A DNA stretch of 64,000 nucleotides from Candidatus Thiothrix sulfatifontis (GTDB lineage Bacteria > Pseudomonadota > Gammaproteobacteria > Thiotrichales > Thiotrichaceae), in the NCBI GenBank assembly GCA_022828425.1, contig CP094685.1:2666001-2730000 (forward strand), in the 5' to 3' direction. The notes under the pieces were generated by a model. The model was not told the origin of the DNA. It saw only the letters and a list, made by a program, of their open reading frames with translations, and made no database searches. Shown in pieces: positions 28,432 to 37,803 of this stretch. A program made the translations under genes and the position numbers. Positions within the stretch are counted from its first letter, which is position 1; every line of letters starts with the position of its first letter.

Positions 28432-29616
28432 TCAGGCAGCTTTCGCGTTGAGCGCTTGCTCATTGTGAATACGTTCACGCAATTGCACCAAAGGAATCGG
28501 ACGTCCACAGTAATAGCCTTGCGCGAAGTCGACGCCGATTTGACGCAAACGCACCAAGGTTTCGCCATCTTCCACCAGTTCCGCAATCGTTAATAAGTTC
28601 ATCACCTGCCCCACTTCGTGCACCGCTTTCACCATCGCCGCATCGACGGGGCTGGATACCAAATTGTGGACAAAATTACCGTCAATTTTGAGATAACTGA
28701 GCGGCAATTCGCGTAAATAACTGAGTGACGAGAAGCCGCTGCCGAAATCATCGAGCACCAAATGGCAACCCAAACTGTGCAAGGCATTCATCACCCGTTT
28801 GGCGTGGACAAAATTACTGATGGCGACGGATTCGGAAATCTCAAAGCAAATCATGCCGGGGTCAATCCCAAACTGTTTGATCTGTTGTTCCACATACGGA
28901 AATAAACGCGCATCTTGCACCGACTGACCGGATAAATTGATCATCAAGCGCGTTTCCATGCAGGGGGAACCGTGAACGTTATCACTGCGGCAACCTGCCA
29001 ACATTTCCAATGATTTACGGATAATCCAACGGTCAATACTGGTCATTAAATCCAAACGATCAGCAACCGGCAAAAAGCTACCCGGATTCAATAAGGCTTG
29101 GCGAAATGGCAAACGCAACAAAATTTCGTATTGGCGAAAACTTTGATTACGCTCGGAATGCAACGGCATCACCGGCTGCGCAAACAGAATGAAGCGGTCT
29201 TCGCGCAAGGCATCTTTTAACAATTTGCTCCAATCATGCACCCGCTGGTTAGACATTTGTTCACGCTTCTCTTCTTCATGAACAAACACTTGGTTACGCC
29301 CCAAGGCCTTAGCGGTGTAACACGCCTTATCAGCATCAGAAAACAACTGCTTAATCTGCAAATTGGAAGATGGCATAAACTCGATTAAGCCAACGCTGGC
29401 ACCAATCGAAAAGACCTTACCTTCCCAACTAAAGCGAAAATTGCGCAATTCGGTTAAGATAGACTCCATAATGCTACGGCCTTTTTCCAAGCCGCAACCC
29501 TCTAAAAATACAGCGAATTCATCCCCACCAATACGCGCCACTTTATCGGAAACCCGAACTGAGCGCCGGAAGATTTGCGCAACCTGTTTCAGCAATTCAT
29601 CCCCGGCTAAATGCAT
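28432..29616 (-). pseudogene. GGDEF-EAL protein, 3' part (IS-split)
   Basis: The C-terminal 390 codons of a cyclic-di-GMP enzyme. It holds the end of the GGDEF domain (VARIGGDEFAVFLEG) and a complete EAL domain. EAL residues are present: YEILLRLP, MINLSGQ, FEISESVA, LDDFGSGFSSLSYLRELPLS, YLKIDGNFV, IAELVEDGETL, AQGYYCGRPI. A phosphodiesterase could still be active. An ATG at 29616, formed at the IS end, or a GTG at 29628 could start translation. Without the IS the frame joins the 5' part at the HLA codons inside the 9-bp duplication (659 residues in all). Confidence 0.88.
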
Positions 29617-31019
29617 CTCTTTATACACAAATCAGTCCTCCCCCAACTCACTAGCCATCTGAATCCCATAAATACAGTCCAGCACCCTTGAGTAGCCAAG
29701 CCAGATACTTTTAGCCCCCGGTTCGCCATCGCATTTTCTGCCCAAAAAGCCCCCCAGTTCCGCTAGATTGCGGATCACTTGATTGAGGGTAGGTATGCCA
29801 TCGGGTAGTGCTTTTTTGCCGAGCCGGAAAGATACTTTCCATTCCAGCGGGTCAAACACCAGATCAGCCGGAAGTTCTGGGCAGGTACGCCCCAACCGCA
29901 TCAGAAACATAATCCGCCAGGCCACCATGATGTAGAGCGCGAGGGCTTTTTCGATGCGCTCTTTAGTGTCCAGTTGCAGTTTTTCGACGCGACAGCCGAC
30001 TTTCAGGACATCAAAAAACATCTCGATTTCCCAACGCGCCCGATACCAGTCGATGAGTTCACAGGCGGCATCGGCGGTCTCTACACAACGGTTGGTGACT
30101 AAACGCCAAATGAGGGGCGATTTTCCGGCGGGTGGGTTGATTTCTTTGGCTTGAACCAAGGTCAATAGCATTGGATGCTTACTTTTGGGACGCAGGGTAT
30201 AACGTAACACCTTGATTTCTTGTACCACTTTGCGAGGCTTTTCACCCTGCTTGCGCGGTTTGGTAAAGGTGATACGAGTCAACGCCTGTTGTTGATCAAT
30301 GGCATCCCACAGTTTGAGGTCATCCCCCAAGGCGCGGTTATGTTGCGCCCGTATCAGCAGGTCAGCCGGGTAATCCAAGGCTTGCGCCCGTTTGAGTAAG
30401 TCATAAAAGTCGCTTTCACGGTCGCCCGTATAGATGAGGCGGTGTTCAGGGCAGCGTGCCGCCAGTTCGGCTACCCGTTCATACCCTTCAATCCAGCGAC
30501 GGCTTTCTTTGATGCCGGGGTTGGCAAGATCCGCCGCTTTGCTCAAGCCCCGTGACCACATCCACGTATCGGTGATCCCCAATGGCAGACGGTCTGGGGT
30601 GATACACAAGGTCGGATGCAGGTACATCCCGCGTTGCTTATCGTAGGATAAACGCCCCAAACCCTCGGTTTCCTGCCCATTGAAATCCAGTTCGGTGGTG
30701 TCTTGAATACACAGGATAATCCGCGAATCTTGCTGACGGATTCGACACTCGGTCGCTTCAAAGTGGGATGCCATCAAAGCATCATGGCTCACCGCTTCAT
30801 TCCAGAAGAAACGGTACGTCGCCAAGGTGCTTGACCAACTTTGGCAAGCTTTCGGGATGCTCGATTGGGGGGCTTTGAGCATGGCGTTGAGGATATGGGC
30901 AGCGCGTGTTTCGAGACGCTTGTCTCCCAAATCAAGATCGGTGAGTTCGGTAGATGACCAGTTCATGGGTGAAAATTGCTTATCTTACATCAGTTTGGGG
31001 ACTTGTGTATAAGGAGATG
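29614..31019 (-). mobile_element. IS50/Tn5-like insertion sequence, 1406 bp
   Basis: The ends are CATCTCTTTATACACAAATC (29614-29633) and, inverted, CATCTCCTTATACACAAGTC (31019-31000). The core TTATACACAAGT is the same as in the Tn5/IS50 outside end. A perfect 9-bp duplication GGCTAAATG flanks it (29605-29613 and 31020-31028), the size used by IS50. It carries one full-length transposase. It interrupts a PAS-GGDEF-EAL gene. It looks intact and recent. Confidence 0.93.
29632..30966 (-). CDS. IS4-family (IS50-like) transposase
   Basis: A 444-residue DDE transposase, close in size to Tn5 transposase (476). The acidic residues are in ILCIQDTTELDFNG, YTGDRESDFYDLLKRA, and the YREK-type segment DWYRARWEIEMFFDVLKVGC. 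The N-terminal LGDKRLETRAAHI block resembles the Tn5 end-binding domain. No frameshift is seen. It starts 53 nt inside the IS end. Confidence 0.93.
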   Translation of the reverse strand: MNWSSTELTDLDLGDKRLETRAAHILNAMLKAPQSSIPKACQSWSSTLATYRFFWNEAVSHDALMASHFEATECRIRQQDSRIILCIQDTTELDFNGQETEGLGRLSYDKQRGMYLHPTLCITPDRLPLGITDTWMWSRGLSKAADLANPGIKESRRWIEGYERVAELAARCPEHRLIYTGDRESDFYDLLKRAQALDYPADLLIRAQHNRALGDDLKLWDAIDQQQALTRITFTKPRKQGEKPRKVVQEIKVLRYTLRPKSKHPMLLTLVQAKEINPPAGKSPLIWRLVTNRCVETADAACELIDWYRARWEIEMFFDVLKVGCRVEKLQLDTKERIEKALALYIMVAWRIMFLMRLGRTCPELPADLVFDPLEWKVSFRLGKKALPDGIPTLNQVIRNLAELGGFLGRKCDGEPGAKSIWLGYSRVLDCIYGIQMASELGED

Positions 31020-31826
31020 GGCTAAATGCCCGCAGGTATCATTGATAATTTTGAAATTGTCCAAATCCACGCTGGCTAATACATGGCTACGAGTCAGTGC
31101 GGAGGTATCATGCGCCAGTTGCTCCACATACTGCTCAAAACTGGTGCGATTCATCAAATCGGTTAATGCATCACGCGATGCTTGGCGGTACAAACGGTTA
31201 ATAACTTTGCGATCGGCGGTCACATCACGGAAGATAAACACAATCGCTTTACAGTTATCGAGTATGCACGTCGTGTTTAATTCGACAAAACGTTCTTCAC
31301 CAACACGCGGATACAGTTTCACTTGCCCAAATTGCAGCGGATAATTAGGGTGAAGCATGTTGGTTTCAAATGCTTTTTCGCCTAAAGCGTTACCTTGTAA
31401 GTCTTCCAATTTCAACACACTGCTAACATGTTCACCTAACACTTTATCGCGCTGCCACAGTGTCAATTTCTCGGCACTGGTGTTCATGTAAGTAATAATG
31501 CCCTGTTGATTGGCAACAATCACCCCACCGGCTAAAGCATCCAAAACCCACTCAGTATTTACCTGCTCTTGGAGAGGTTTATCGACCACTGCCGTATCAT
31601 TAGCCGTTAATGCTGCCAAAGGAATGCGCTGATTGAAACGCACCAACAGATAAACGGCGGCCACTTGCGCAACAAACATGCCAAACAATAAATACGGCAC
31701 AAGACCGTGTGAAACAGACAGTGCATCTGTCATGGAAGTATTGTTTAGCTGACCGCTGGACACTACCCAGACAAAAACGACTGCCAACGCAACCAATGAC
31801 AGGATCGGAACGACAAATCGCATCAA
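30990..31826 (-). pseudogene. PAS-GGDEF-EAL protein, 5' part (IS-split)
   Basis: The first 269 codons of the split cyclic-di-GMP gene plus nine IS-derived residues. There are two membrane helices (residues 1-25, and about 43-65 with VPYLLFGMFVAQVAAVYLLV), a PAS domain (about 90-205: ALAGGVIVANQQGIITYMNT, then LNTTCILDNCKAIVFIFRDV), and the start of GGDEF (SRDALTDLMNRTSFEQY, DLDNFKIINDTCGHLA). The GGDEF signature itself is on the other side of the IS, so this fragment should be inactive as a cyclase. Confidence 0.88.
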
Positions 31827-32022
31827 ATCCCCCTAATAACAGGTCTTTACTATAATAGTTATGATTAAATTATCACCTTAATTATAGCCAATTTACTTGA
31901 CAATTGCCACGCCGCCCGTCTGATAAAAAACCATCAAACTGAGTTGACCTGTTTTTTGCAGCGTAACTGGCTAACGGTGATTGTTTTAAATAACGGATAC
32001 GTATCTTTATAAGAAACCTTGC

Positions 32023-32051
32023 TTGACAAGTACTTTAAATAAAGAGAATAT
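32023..32051 (+). promoter_or_regulatory. Sigma-70 promoter for the H-NS gene
   Basis: TTGACA at 32023-32028 and GAATAT at 32046-32051 with a 17-bp spacer. It lies about 50 bp before the H-NS start. The surrounding 31850-32090 tract is AT-rich, as expected for an autoregulated H-NS-family promoter. Confidence 0.7.
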
Positions 32052-32098
32052 GTGAAATTAAATCATTTAAACATAATGCAAAAGGAATGGTGTTATTC

Positions 32099-32428
32099 AT
32101 GTCTCATGTCGATATTTCTAATCTCAGTGTTGCAGAACTTGAAAAACTCAAAGGCAGTATTGATAGTGCGATTGCCAATCGCCGTGACGGTGAACTGTTG
32201 AGTCTACGCGAAGCGATTGAAGATATGGTTGAGCGCTCAGGCTTTACGCTTGAAGAAGTTATAGAAGTCATGCAGATGCGTCCTGCTAAAAAGCGCATTG
32301 TGAAAGCAAAATACAGCAACCCCAATAATCCTGAACAAACATGGAGCGGGCGTGGCAGAAAACCCGGCTGGGTTGAAGAGTGGGTATCCACAGGTCGTGA
32401 ATTGAATGATTGTTTGATTCCTGAATAA
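32099..32428 (+). CDS. hns: H-NS family nucleoid protein
   Basis: A 109-residue H-NS-like protein. The N-terminal coiled coil is SVAELEKLKGSIDSAIANRR. The C-terminal DNA-binding domain has KYSNPNNPEQTWSGRGRKPG, with the AT-hook-like QTWSGRGRKP loop of the family. It silences AT-rich, often acquired DNA. The ATG at 32099 is 12 nt after AAGGA; the one at 32087 is too close to it. A strong terminator follows. Its targets could include the AT-rich 20-25 kb block. Confidence 0.9.
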   Translation: MSHVDISNLSVAELEKLKGSIDSAIANRRDGELLSLREAIEDMVERSGFTLEEVIEVMQMRPAKKRIVKAKYSNPNNPEQTWSGRGRKPGWVEEWVSTGRELNDCLIPE

Positions 32429-32448
32429 TTGCAGATAAAGCATTACTT

Positions 32449-32482
32449 AACGAAAGCCCAAATTTTTTGGGCTTTCGTTTTT
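32449..32482 (+). terminator. Rho-independent terminator after hns
   Basis: A perfect 12-bp stem (CGAAAGCCCAAA and complement) with a 3-nt loop, then five T residues. It lies 20 nt after the H-NS stop. Confidence 0.9.
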
Positions 32483-32614
32483 GAGTAACCGCCACTTTGT
32501 TGTATTTAGGCAACACGCCACTGCATAAAGCACAACATTTTCGTGTAAAATTATGTTACTTCCCCCTTGACAAATAAAAACATGCAAGACAACGCAAAAT
32601 GCTGTCAAGATATT

Positions 32615-32643
32615 TTGCCGATTCCTGACATTTACTCTACTAT
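32615..32643 (+). promoter_or_regulatory. Candidate promoter for dsbD
   Basis: TTGCCG at 32615 and TACTAT at 32638 with a 17-bp spacer. It would give a 5' leader of about 110 nt to dsbD. Only partial consensus matches, so this is tentative. Confidence 0.35.
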
Positions 32644-32759
32644 TACTTGAATTCAATTAAACCACGCTAAGAAATGATGGATTGTCTACTTGTAATGACA
32701 CTTCTGCCGGATCAGGCCAACAGCTTGTCCCCTGTGTGCAGGTTAGAGAGCGCCCAACA

Positions 32760-35024
32760 ATGAGAAAATTACTCTGCTTCCTGTTGCTATTGGTGGCTTC
32801 AATGCAAGCTCACGCACTCAAGCAGGAAGACATGCTACCACCCGACCAAGCCTTCAAATTCAAGGCTGAAGTGATTGCACCCGATAAAATTAAAGCGACG
32901 TGGGATATTGCGCAAGGTTACTACCTTTACCGCGAACGCTTTGTGTTTGAGCCGGAAACGCCGAATTTAAGCTTTGCAGCGCCTGCCTTTCCAAGCGGTG
33001 ACAGCAAAAATGACCCTACTTTTGGTCGAACCGAGGTTTATCACAACCAGGTGGTGATTGAAATTCCAATTGAGCGCAACCAAACCCGCTCGCAAGCCTT
33101 GGAGTTGGCTTTAAAGGTTCGATATCAAGGGTGTGCTGACGCTGGCCTGTGTTATCCGCCTCAGAAAAAAACGGCAACATTACAATTGGCGGCACTGGAT
33201 AGTGCTGCTGAGAAGCCTGTAAAGACGTCAGACGCAACATTAACCAATATTATCAAACAAGCTCAAAAGCCCGGTACAGCAGGCGGTGCAATCCCGGTGG
33301 AACAAGCATTTGTGTTTGAGCTGAGCGCAGTTGATAAAGGCATGTTAAATGCGCATTGGATTATCCAACCGGATCACCATTTATATCGCCCGAAAATTCA
33401 ATTTAGCGTTAAAGAGCCACAAGGTGTCACCCTCGGTCAACCGATTTTTCCGACCGGCAAAATGGTCGATGATGAATACTTTGGTAAGATTGAAGTGTAT
33501 GAGCAAGACATTGATGTCAAAGTTCCGATACTGCAATCGACTGGGCTGCAAAAATTGGTGGTAGAAACCGAGTATCAAGGCTGTTCCGATAGCACAGGTA
33601 TTTGCTACCCCCCTGTCAAACAGAGCCGCGAATTGACGCTGACGGGTTTAGCCGAGGCAAAGCCACTCACTGATGCCGAAAGCAATACAATTGCGCAAGT
33701 ACCTCTCAATAAACAAGACGCGTTGACGCAACGCCTTGAGGACAGCTCACTGCCGCAAATCATTGCTATTACCTTTGGCTTGGGTTTATTGCTCGCTTTT
33801 ACGCCCTGTATTTTCCCGATGGTTCCCATCCTTTCTGGGATCATCGCCGGGTATGGCAATACCTCTTCCCGCAAAGCGCTGTGGCTGTCTGTCACTTACG
33901 TCGTTTCAGGCGCCATTGCTTACGCGATTATTGGTTTCGTTTTTGGTTACTTCGGGCAAAATCTTCAAGCTGTGTTGCAACACCCCGTCGCTATCGGTTT
34001 AATGAGTGCTCTTTTTGTAGCGCTCGCACTTTCAATGTTTGGTTTTTACGACTTACAATTACCTAACAGCTTGCAAAGCCGTTTAAATGAAATCAGCAAT
34101 AAACAAGAAAGCGGTAGTTTTGTTGGTGCGGCGATTATGGGTTTCCTTTCTACCTTGATTGTTGGACCGTGTGCTGGCCCCGCCATTGCGGGTATTTTAA
34201 CGTTCATCACTCAAAGCAATAATGCATGGTTAGGGGCTGCGGCTTTATTCTCATTAGGCATGGGAATTGGTGTTCCCTTGATTCTGATTGGTGCATCTGC
34301 CGGGCATCTACTGCCACGCGCTGGTGTCTGGATGGATACCGTCAAAGCACTCTTCGGTATTATTATGCTGGGTGTGGCAATTTACATGCTCAGTCGCATC
34401 GTTTCTATCGAGATCACCATGGCGCTCACGGGTATTTTGCTAGTTTCATCCGGTGTTTACATGGGTGCGTTGGAAAAAATTGAAGAAGACGCTGGAGGCT
34501 GGGGACGTTTTTGGAAAAGCACGGGGATGCTGCAATTGTTTTATGGCGCGTTAATCCTGTTTGGTTTGTCCGCTGGCAGCACCAACTTACTGCAACCGCT
34601 CAAAGGCGTTTTCTCAGTGGGCGTACTTACTCATGAAGCCACTGAATCCATTGCATTTCAACGCATTCAAAGCGTTGTAGCGCTAGAGACAGCATTGCAA
34701 CAAGCCAAAGATCAACAACGCCCAGTAATGTTAGATTTCTATGCTGATTGGTGCAGCTATTGCCAAACCATGGAAAAAACGACATTCAAAGATTCAACCG
34801 CAATCAAAACACTGGGGAATACGCTCTTTTTGCAAGTAGATGTCACGGCACAAAATGAGCACGATGTAGCATTGCAGAAGCGTTTCGATGTAATTGCGCC
34901 GCCCGCTTTGGTCTTTTTTGACAATACAGGCAAAGAGTTGCGAGCTTTGCGTCTCGTCGGTGATGTCACCCCAGAACAATTACGCTCACAAGCAACAACC
35001 TTCATTCAGCAAGCGGTAAAATAA
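32760..35024 (+). CDS. dsbD: Thiol:disulfide interchange protein DsbD with two N-terminal domains
   Basis: DsbD passes electrons from cytoplasmic thioredoxin to periplasmic partners. The 754-residue protein has a signal peptide (MRKLLCFLLLLVASMQAHA). Two consecutive DsbD-alpha-like domains follow: the first has YQGCADAGLCYPPQKK, the second has YQGCSDSTGICYPPVKQ. An eight-helix membrane core has the cysteines in FTPCIFPMVPIL and IVGPCAGPAIAGIL. The C-terminal thioredoxin domain has WCSYC. Usual DsbD is about 570 residues with a single alpha domain. The ATG at 32760 is chosen because it directly precedes the signal peptide. Confidence 0.92.
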   Translation: MRKLLCFLLLLVASMQAHALKQEDMLPPDQAFKFKAEVIAPDKIKATWDIAQGYYLYRERFVFEPETPNLSFAAPAFPSGDSKNDPTFGRTEVYHNQVVIEIPIERNQTRSQALELALKVRYQGCADAGLCYPPQKKTATLQLAALDSAAEKPVKTSDATLTNIIKQAQKPGTAGGAIPVEQAFVFELSAVDKGMLNAHWIIQPDHHLYRPKIQFSVKEPQGVTLGQPIFPTGKMVDDEYFGKIEVYEQDIDVKVPILQSTGLQKLVVETEYQGCSDSTGICYPPVKQSRELTLTGLAEAKPLTDAESNTIAQVPLNKQDALTQRLEDSSLPQIIAITFGLGLLLAFTPCIFPMVPILSGIIAGYGNTSSRKALWLSVTYVVSGAIAYAIIGFVFGYFGQNLQAVLQHPVAIGLMSALFVALALSMFGFYDLQLPNSLQSRLNEISNKQESGSFVGAAIMGFLSTLIVGPCAGPAIAGILTFITQSNNAWLGAAALFSLGMGIGVPLILIGASAGHLLPRAGVWMDTVKALFGIIMLGVAIYMLSRIVSIEITMALTGILLVSSGVYMGALEKIEEDAGGWGRFWKSTGMLQLFYGALILFGLSAGSTNLLQPLKGVFSVGVLTHEATESIAFQRIQSVVALETALQQAKDQQRPVMLDFYADWCSYCQTMEKTTFKDSTAIKTLGNTLFLQVDVTAQNEHDVALQKRFDVIAPPALVFFDNTGKELRALRLVGDVTPEQLRSQATTFIQQAVK

Positions 35025-35113
35025 TCAGCATGAGTTAAGTTAATAGTGCATACAATCGTCACCCATATTAGATTGATTAAAATCAACAGAATAACGACAA
35101 CAGGAGTTATTTC

Positions 35114-35290
35114 ATGCGTGATAACAAAGACTATTACACAGAACAAGAAGACGAGATTTTCCGATTAGAGAAAACAACCGCACCCTCAGATGGTAAAAAA
35201 ATTAAACCACATGTGGTGCGGCGCAATCTCGAAGACTATTTAGAGCGTAAAGCGCTAGAACGTCGTCTGAAAGATGTATTTGAAGATTAA
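35114..35290 (+). CDS. Small PA3496-like basic/acidic protein
   Basis: A 58-residue charged protein ending in VVRRNLEDYLERKALERRLK and VFED. AGGAG lies 7 nt before the ATG. The R-R-x-x-E-D-Y-L-E-x-x-x-L pattern recalls the PA3496 family of putative envelope integrity proteins. Its stop overlaps the convergent DUF533 gene by 4 nt. Confidence 0.65.
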   Translation: MRDNKDYYTEQEDEIFRLEKTTAPSDGKKIKPHVVRRNLEDYLERKALERRLKDVFED

Positions 35291-35958
35291 GGCGCAGAAA
35301 CGGCTTCAGGCAATTGCAAAGCACTGCGCAAATCGTCTAAATAGGTTTTCTCTGCCTCGTTCGCATTGTCGATAATAGCGGCCGAGACCAAATAGATTTC
35401 GGTTGCTACCGCTGAATCATTGTTAGCCAAGGCTGCGATTTGCTTCGCATCTAAGGGTTGAGATAATTCGTGCAGAATCATGTCATTGACAGCATCGTCA
35501 GCCTTGAGACCTTCCAATTGCTGACGAATATTGGCTAATTCCGCAGAATCCACGTGCCCATCCGCTTTAGCCGCTGCAATCATGGCTTTCAGCAGAATCT
35601 CAGCCGTCGCCCTGGGTGCAGGAGGCGCTTCTAATTGTGCAGGCTCGCCTCCCACCGTAGGGTCAACACTACCCGCATTCACTTCCCACTGGCGGTACAT
35701 TTGATAAGCCAAGCCGCCTAAAGCGGCTAGACTGCCAACTTTAACCGCCGCCCCCGTGACCCGTCGCCCGGCACTGGTTCCTAACAACAGGGCTAATACA
35801 CCAGCGGCTGCCGCGCCTGTTTTCATGCCAGACAACATTTGCTCACGTTGTTCGCCTTCGGCCGGAATACCGAGCTTTTGCTCTGCCATGCTCTGGCCTT
35901 GGTGCGCCAGTTCTTTGCTGGATTGCAGCATTTGATCTAAAAAATTCTTCATGTCCAT
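35287..35958 (-). CDS. DUF533 (YebE-type) membrane protein
   Basis: A 223-residue protein. The N-terminal region is polar. A Gly/Ala-rich hydrophobic segment (KTGAAAAGVLALLLGTSAGR, then VGSLAALGGLAYQMY) precedes a proline linker. The C-terminal TerB-like helical domain has LLKAMIAAAKADGHVDSAEL, an acidic metal-binding-like loop. The function is unknown; E. coli yebE responds to envelope stress. It is 10 nt downstream of hda. Confidence 0.82.
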   Translation of the reverse strand: MDMKNFLDQMLQSSKELAHQGQSMAEQKLGIPAEGEQREQMLSGMKTGAAAAGVLALLLGTSAGRRVTGAAVKVGSLAALGGLAYQMYRQWEVNAGSVDPTVGGEPAQLEAPPAPRATAEILLKAMIAAAKADGHVDSAELANIRQQLEGLKADDAVNDMILHELSQPLDAKQIAALANNDSAVATEIYLVSAAIIDNANEAEKTYLDDLRSALQLPEAVSAP

Positions 35959-35968
35959 CTGAGTCTCC

Positions 35969-36685
35969 TTATTTTAACGATAATGTAGTGGTATTCTTTT
36001 GCATCACTTCACGAATAAATTCGCGGGTGATTTTGCGTCCTTTCGTCAAACTGGTCGTATCCAAGTGATCCAACATTGCCATGAGAACAGTGATATTTTG
36101 CGGGTAATGCCGCTCAATGTATTTCATGACGTGTTCGGATAGCTCAAAGCCGCGCTGATGCGCACGCCATGCCATTGCTTGCAAACATTGTCCACCGTGA
36201 ACCGGATGCACCCGATAGTCCGCGCCCCACAATAAGCGTGATAAAAAATCGGGTAACACACAGGCCATTTCACGGGGATTGGTGCGAGCCGCCAGCATTA
36301 GCGGCTGGTGATTAGCGCGGCAGGCATTGATTAAATTCATGAGCGCTACTTCCCAGTCACGCTGCCCGATGACGGCATCGAGTTCATCCACCGCGACCAA
36401 ATGCTTACCTTCGACACCGGCTAACACACGCGTGCCGTATTGAGAGCAACGGCCTAGCGGTACGTAAGCCGCCATCAAACCGCGCTGATAATAACGTTCA
36501 CAATAAGCTTGCAATAAATGCGATTTCCCGGCTTCGGCATCACCCCACAAAAAGATTTGGGGGAATTCGCGCTCAAAACCGTTTTTCAAAATTCCTAACA
36601 ATTCAGCATTTTCAGGCGTCACAAAAAACGAACTGAAACGATGGCCTTCACGCATTCCCACATTCAACGTCAGTTGTTGTGTCAT
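35969..36685 (-). CDS. hda: DnaA regulatory inactivator Hda
   Basis: Hda bound to the sliding clamp stimulates ATP hydrolysis on DnaA to limit initiation. The 238-residue protein starts with a clamp-binding motif (QQLTLNV). The Walker A region is FLWGDAEAGKSHLLQAYC, Walker B is LVAVDELDAVIG, and sensor motifs follow (AARTNPREM, FLSRLLWG). It overlaps the upstream permease by 4 nt (ATGA). Confidence 0.9.
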   Translation of the reverse strand: MTQQLTLNVGMREGHRFSSFFVTPENAELLGILKNGFEREFPQIFLWGDAEAGKSHLLQAYCERYYQRGLMAAYVPLGRCSQYGTRVLAGVEGKHLVAVDELDAVIGQRDWEVALMNLINACRANHQPLMLAARTNPREMACVLPDFLSRLLWGADYRVHPVHGGQCLQAMAWRAHQRGFELSEHVMKYIERHYPQNITVLMAMLDHLDTTSLTKGRKITREFIREVMQKNTTTLSLK

Positions 36686-37803
36686 GCCGATTGTTTCGCC
36701 TCGTCGACGCTGCTGTCCAAATCAATGACATCCAATGGCTCAGGTTTATCAATGCTGTAAATATGGCTCTGCTTGTAAGTGCTATGAATATGCCGCATGA
36801 TCACTGCTAACACTGCTGCTACTGGCAGTGCCAACAGTACCCCAAAAAATCCAAACAATTGCCCACCGGCTAATATCGCAAAAATAACAGTTACAGGGTG
36901 CAAACCAATTCGCTCCCCCACCAATAAAGGGGTGAGAATAGTGCCTTCAATCATTTGCGCAATCCCAAACACCGCCAATACCCAGAACAGCGCAAATATA
37001 TCCTGAGTCTGAAATAAAATGGCAATACCGGCAATCACCACACCGACAATCAAACCAAGGTAGGGAACAAAGCTTACTAACCCAGCAATCAAGCCAATGA
37101 GTAATGCAAACTCTAGCCCCACCAAGGACAAACCAATCGAATAGAATATGGCTAATGCCAGCATTACCAACAATTGCCCACGCAGAAATGCACCCAAGAC
37201 TTCATCGGACTCACGCGCCAGTTTAGCCATCAAGGGTTCAATGGAGCGCGGCAACAAATCGTCAACATAGGCCACCATCCGATCCCAATCACGCAATAAA
37301 TAAAACGTAATAATCGGAATTAACGCCAAGTTTGCTATCCACCCCAACACTACAAACCCAGAGTTAGAAATGGTTTGAATCGCATTCCGAATCAACCCGC
37401 CGGTTTCTTTCCAATGCGAGGCGATCACCTTTTTAATTTGTTCGACTTCTAAGACACTGGTATCCACCCCAAATTTTTGGTGCAGATAAGGCCCTAAAAC
37501 ATTCACAATCCAATCGAGATAGTGAGGAACTTGATTGATAAACAGCTTAATCTGCGTTTCCAGTACCGGAACCAGAAACAGAAAAAACAGTAATAACAAT
37601 AAAAATATTGTTAGAAAAACCACCGTTACCGACAATGTGCGCGACAATTTCCACGACTCAAGGCGGTCAACCAGCGGATCACCCAAATAAGCCAGCAACG
37701 CCGCTGCCACAAAAGGGGTTAAAATCGGTGAAAGTATATACAGTAGCGCCAGCGCAATGCTGCTGGTCACTAACCAAAACCAACGTCCACTATTGAGTAT
37801 CAT
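36682..37803 (-). CDS. AI-2E family (PerM/TqsA-type) transporter
   Basis: A 373-residue polytopic protein with about eight helices. It has ILSPILTPFVAAALLAYLGD near the start, a long loop at residues 95-165, then RGQLLVMLALAIFYSIGLSL and GERIGLHPVTVIFAILAGGQ, typical of the family. Members export signals, ions or lipids; the substrate is unknown. The start at 37803 has GGAGGA upstream and overlaps the CDP-alcohol gene stop (ATGA). An earlier ATG would run deep into that gene. The perM-hda order is a common gammaproteobacterial pair. Confidence 0.87.
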   Translation of the reverse strand: MILNSGRWFWLVTSSIALALLYILSPILTPFVAAALLAYLGDPLVDRLESWKLSRTLSVTVVFLTIFLLLLLFFLFLVPVLETQIKLFINQVPHYLDWIVNVLGPYLHQKFGVDTSVLEVEQIKKVIASHWKETGGLIRNAIQTISNSGFVVLGWIANLALIPIITFYLLRDWDRMVAYVDDLLPRSIEPLMAKLARESDEVLGAFLRGQLLVMLALAIFYSIGLSLVGLEFALLIGLIAGLVSFVPYLGLIVGVVIAGIAILFQTQDIFALFWVLAVFGIAQMIEGTILTPLLVGERIGLHPVTVIFAILAGGQLFGFFGVLLALPVAAVLAVIMRHIHSTYKQSHIYSIDKPEPLDVIDLDSSVDEAKQSA

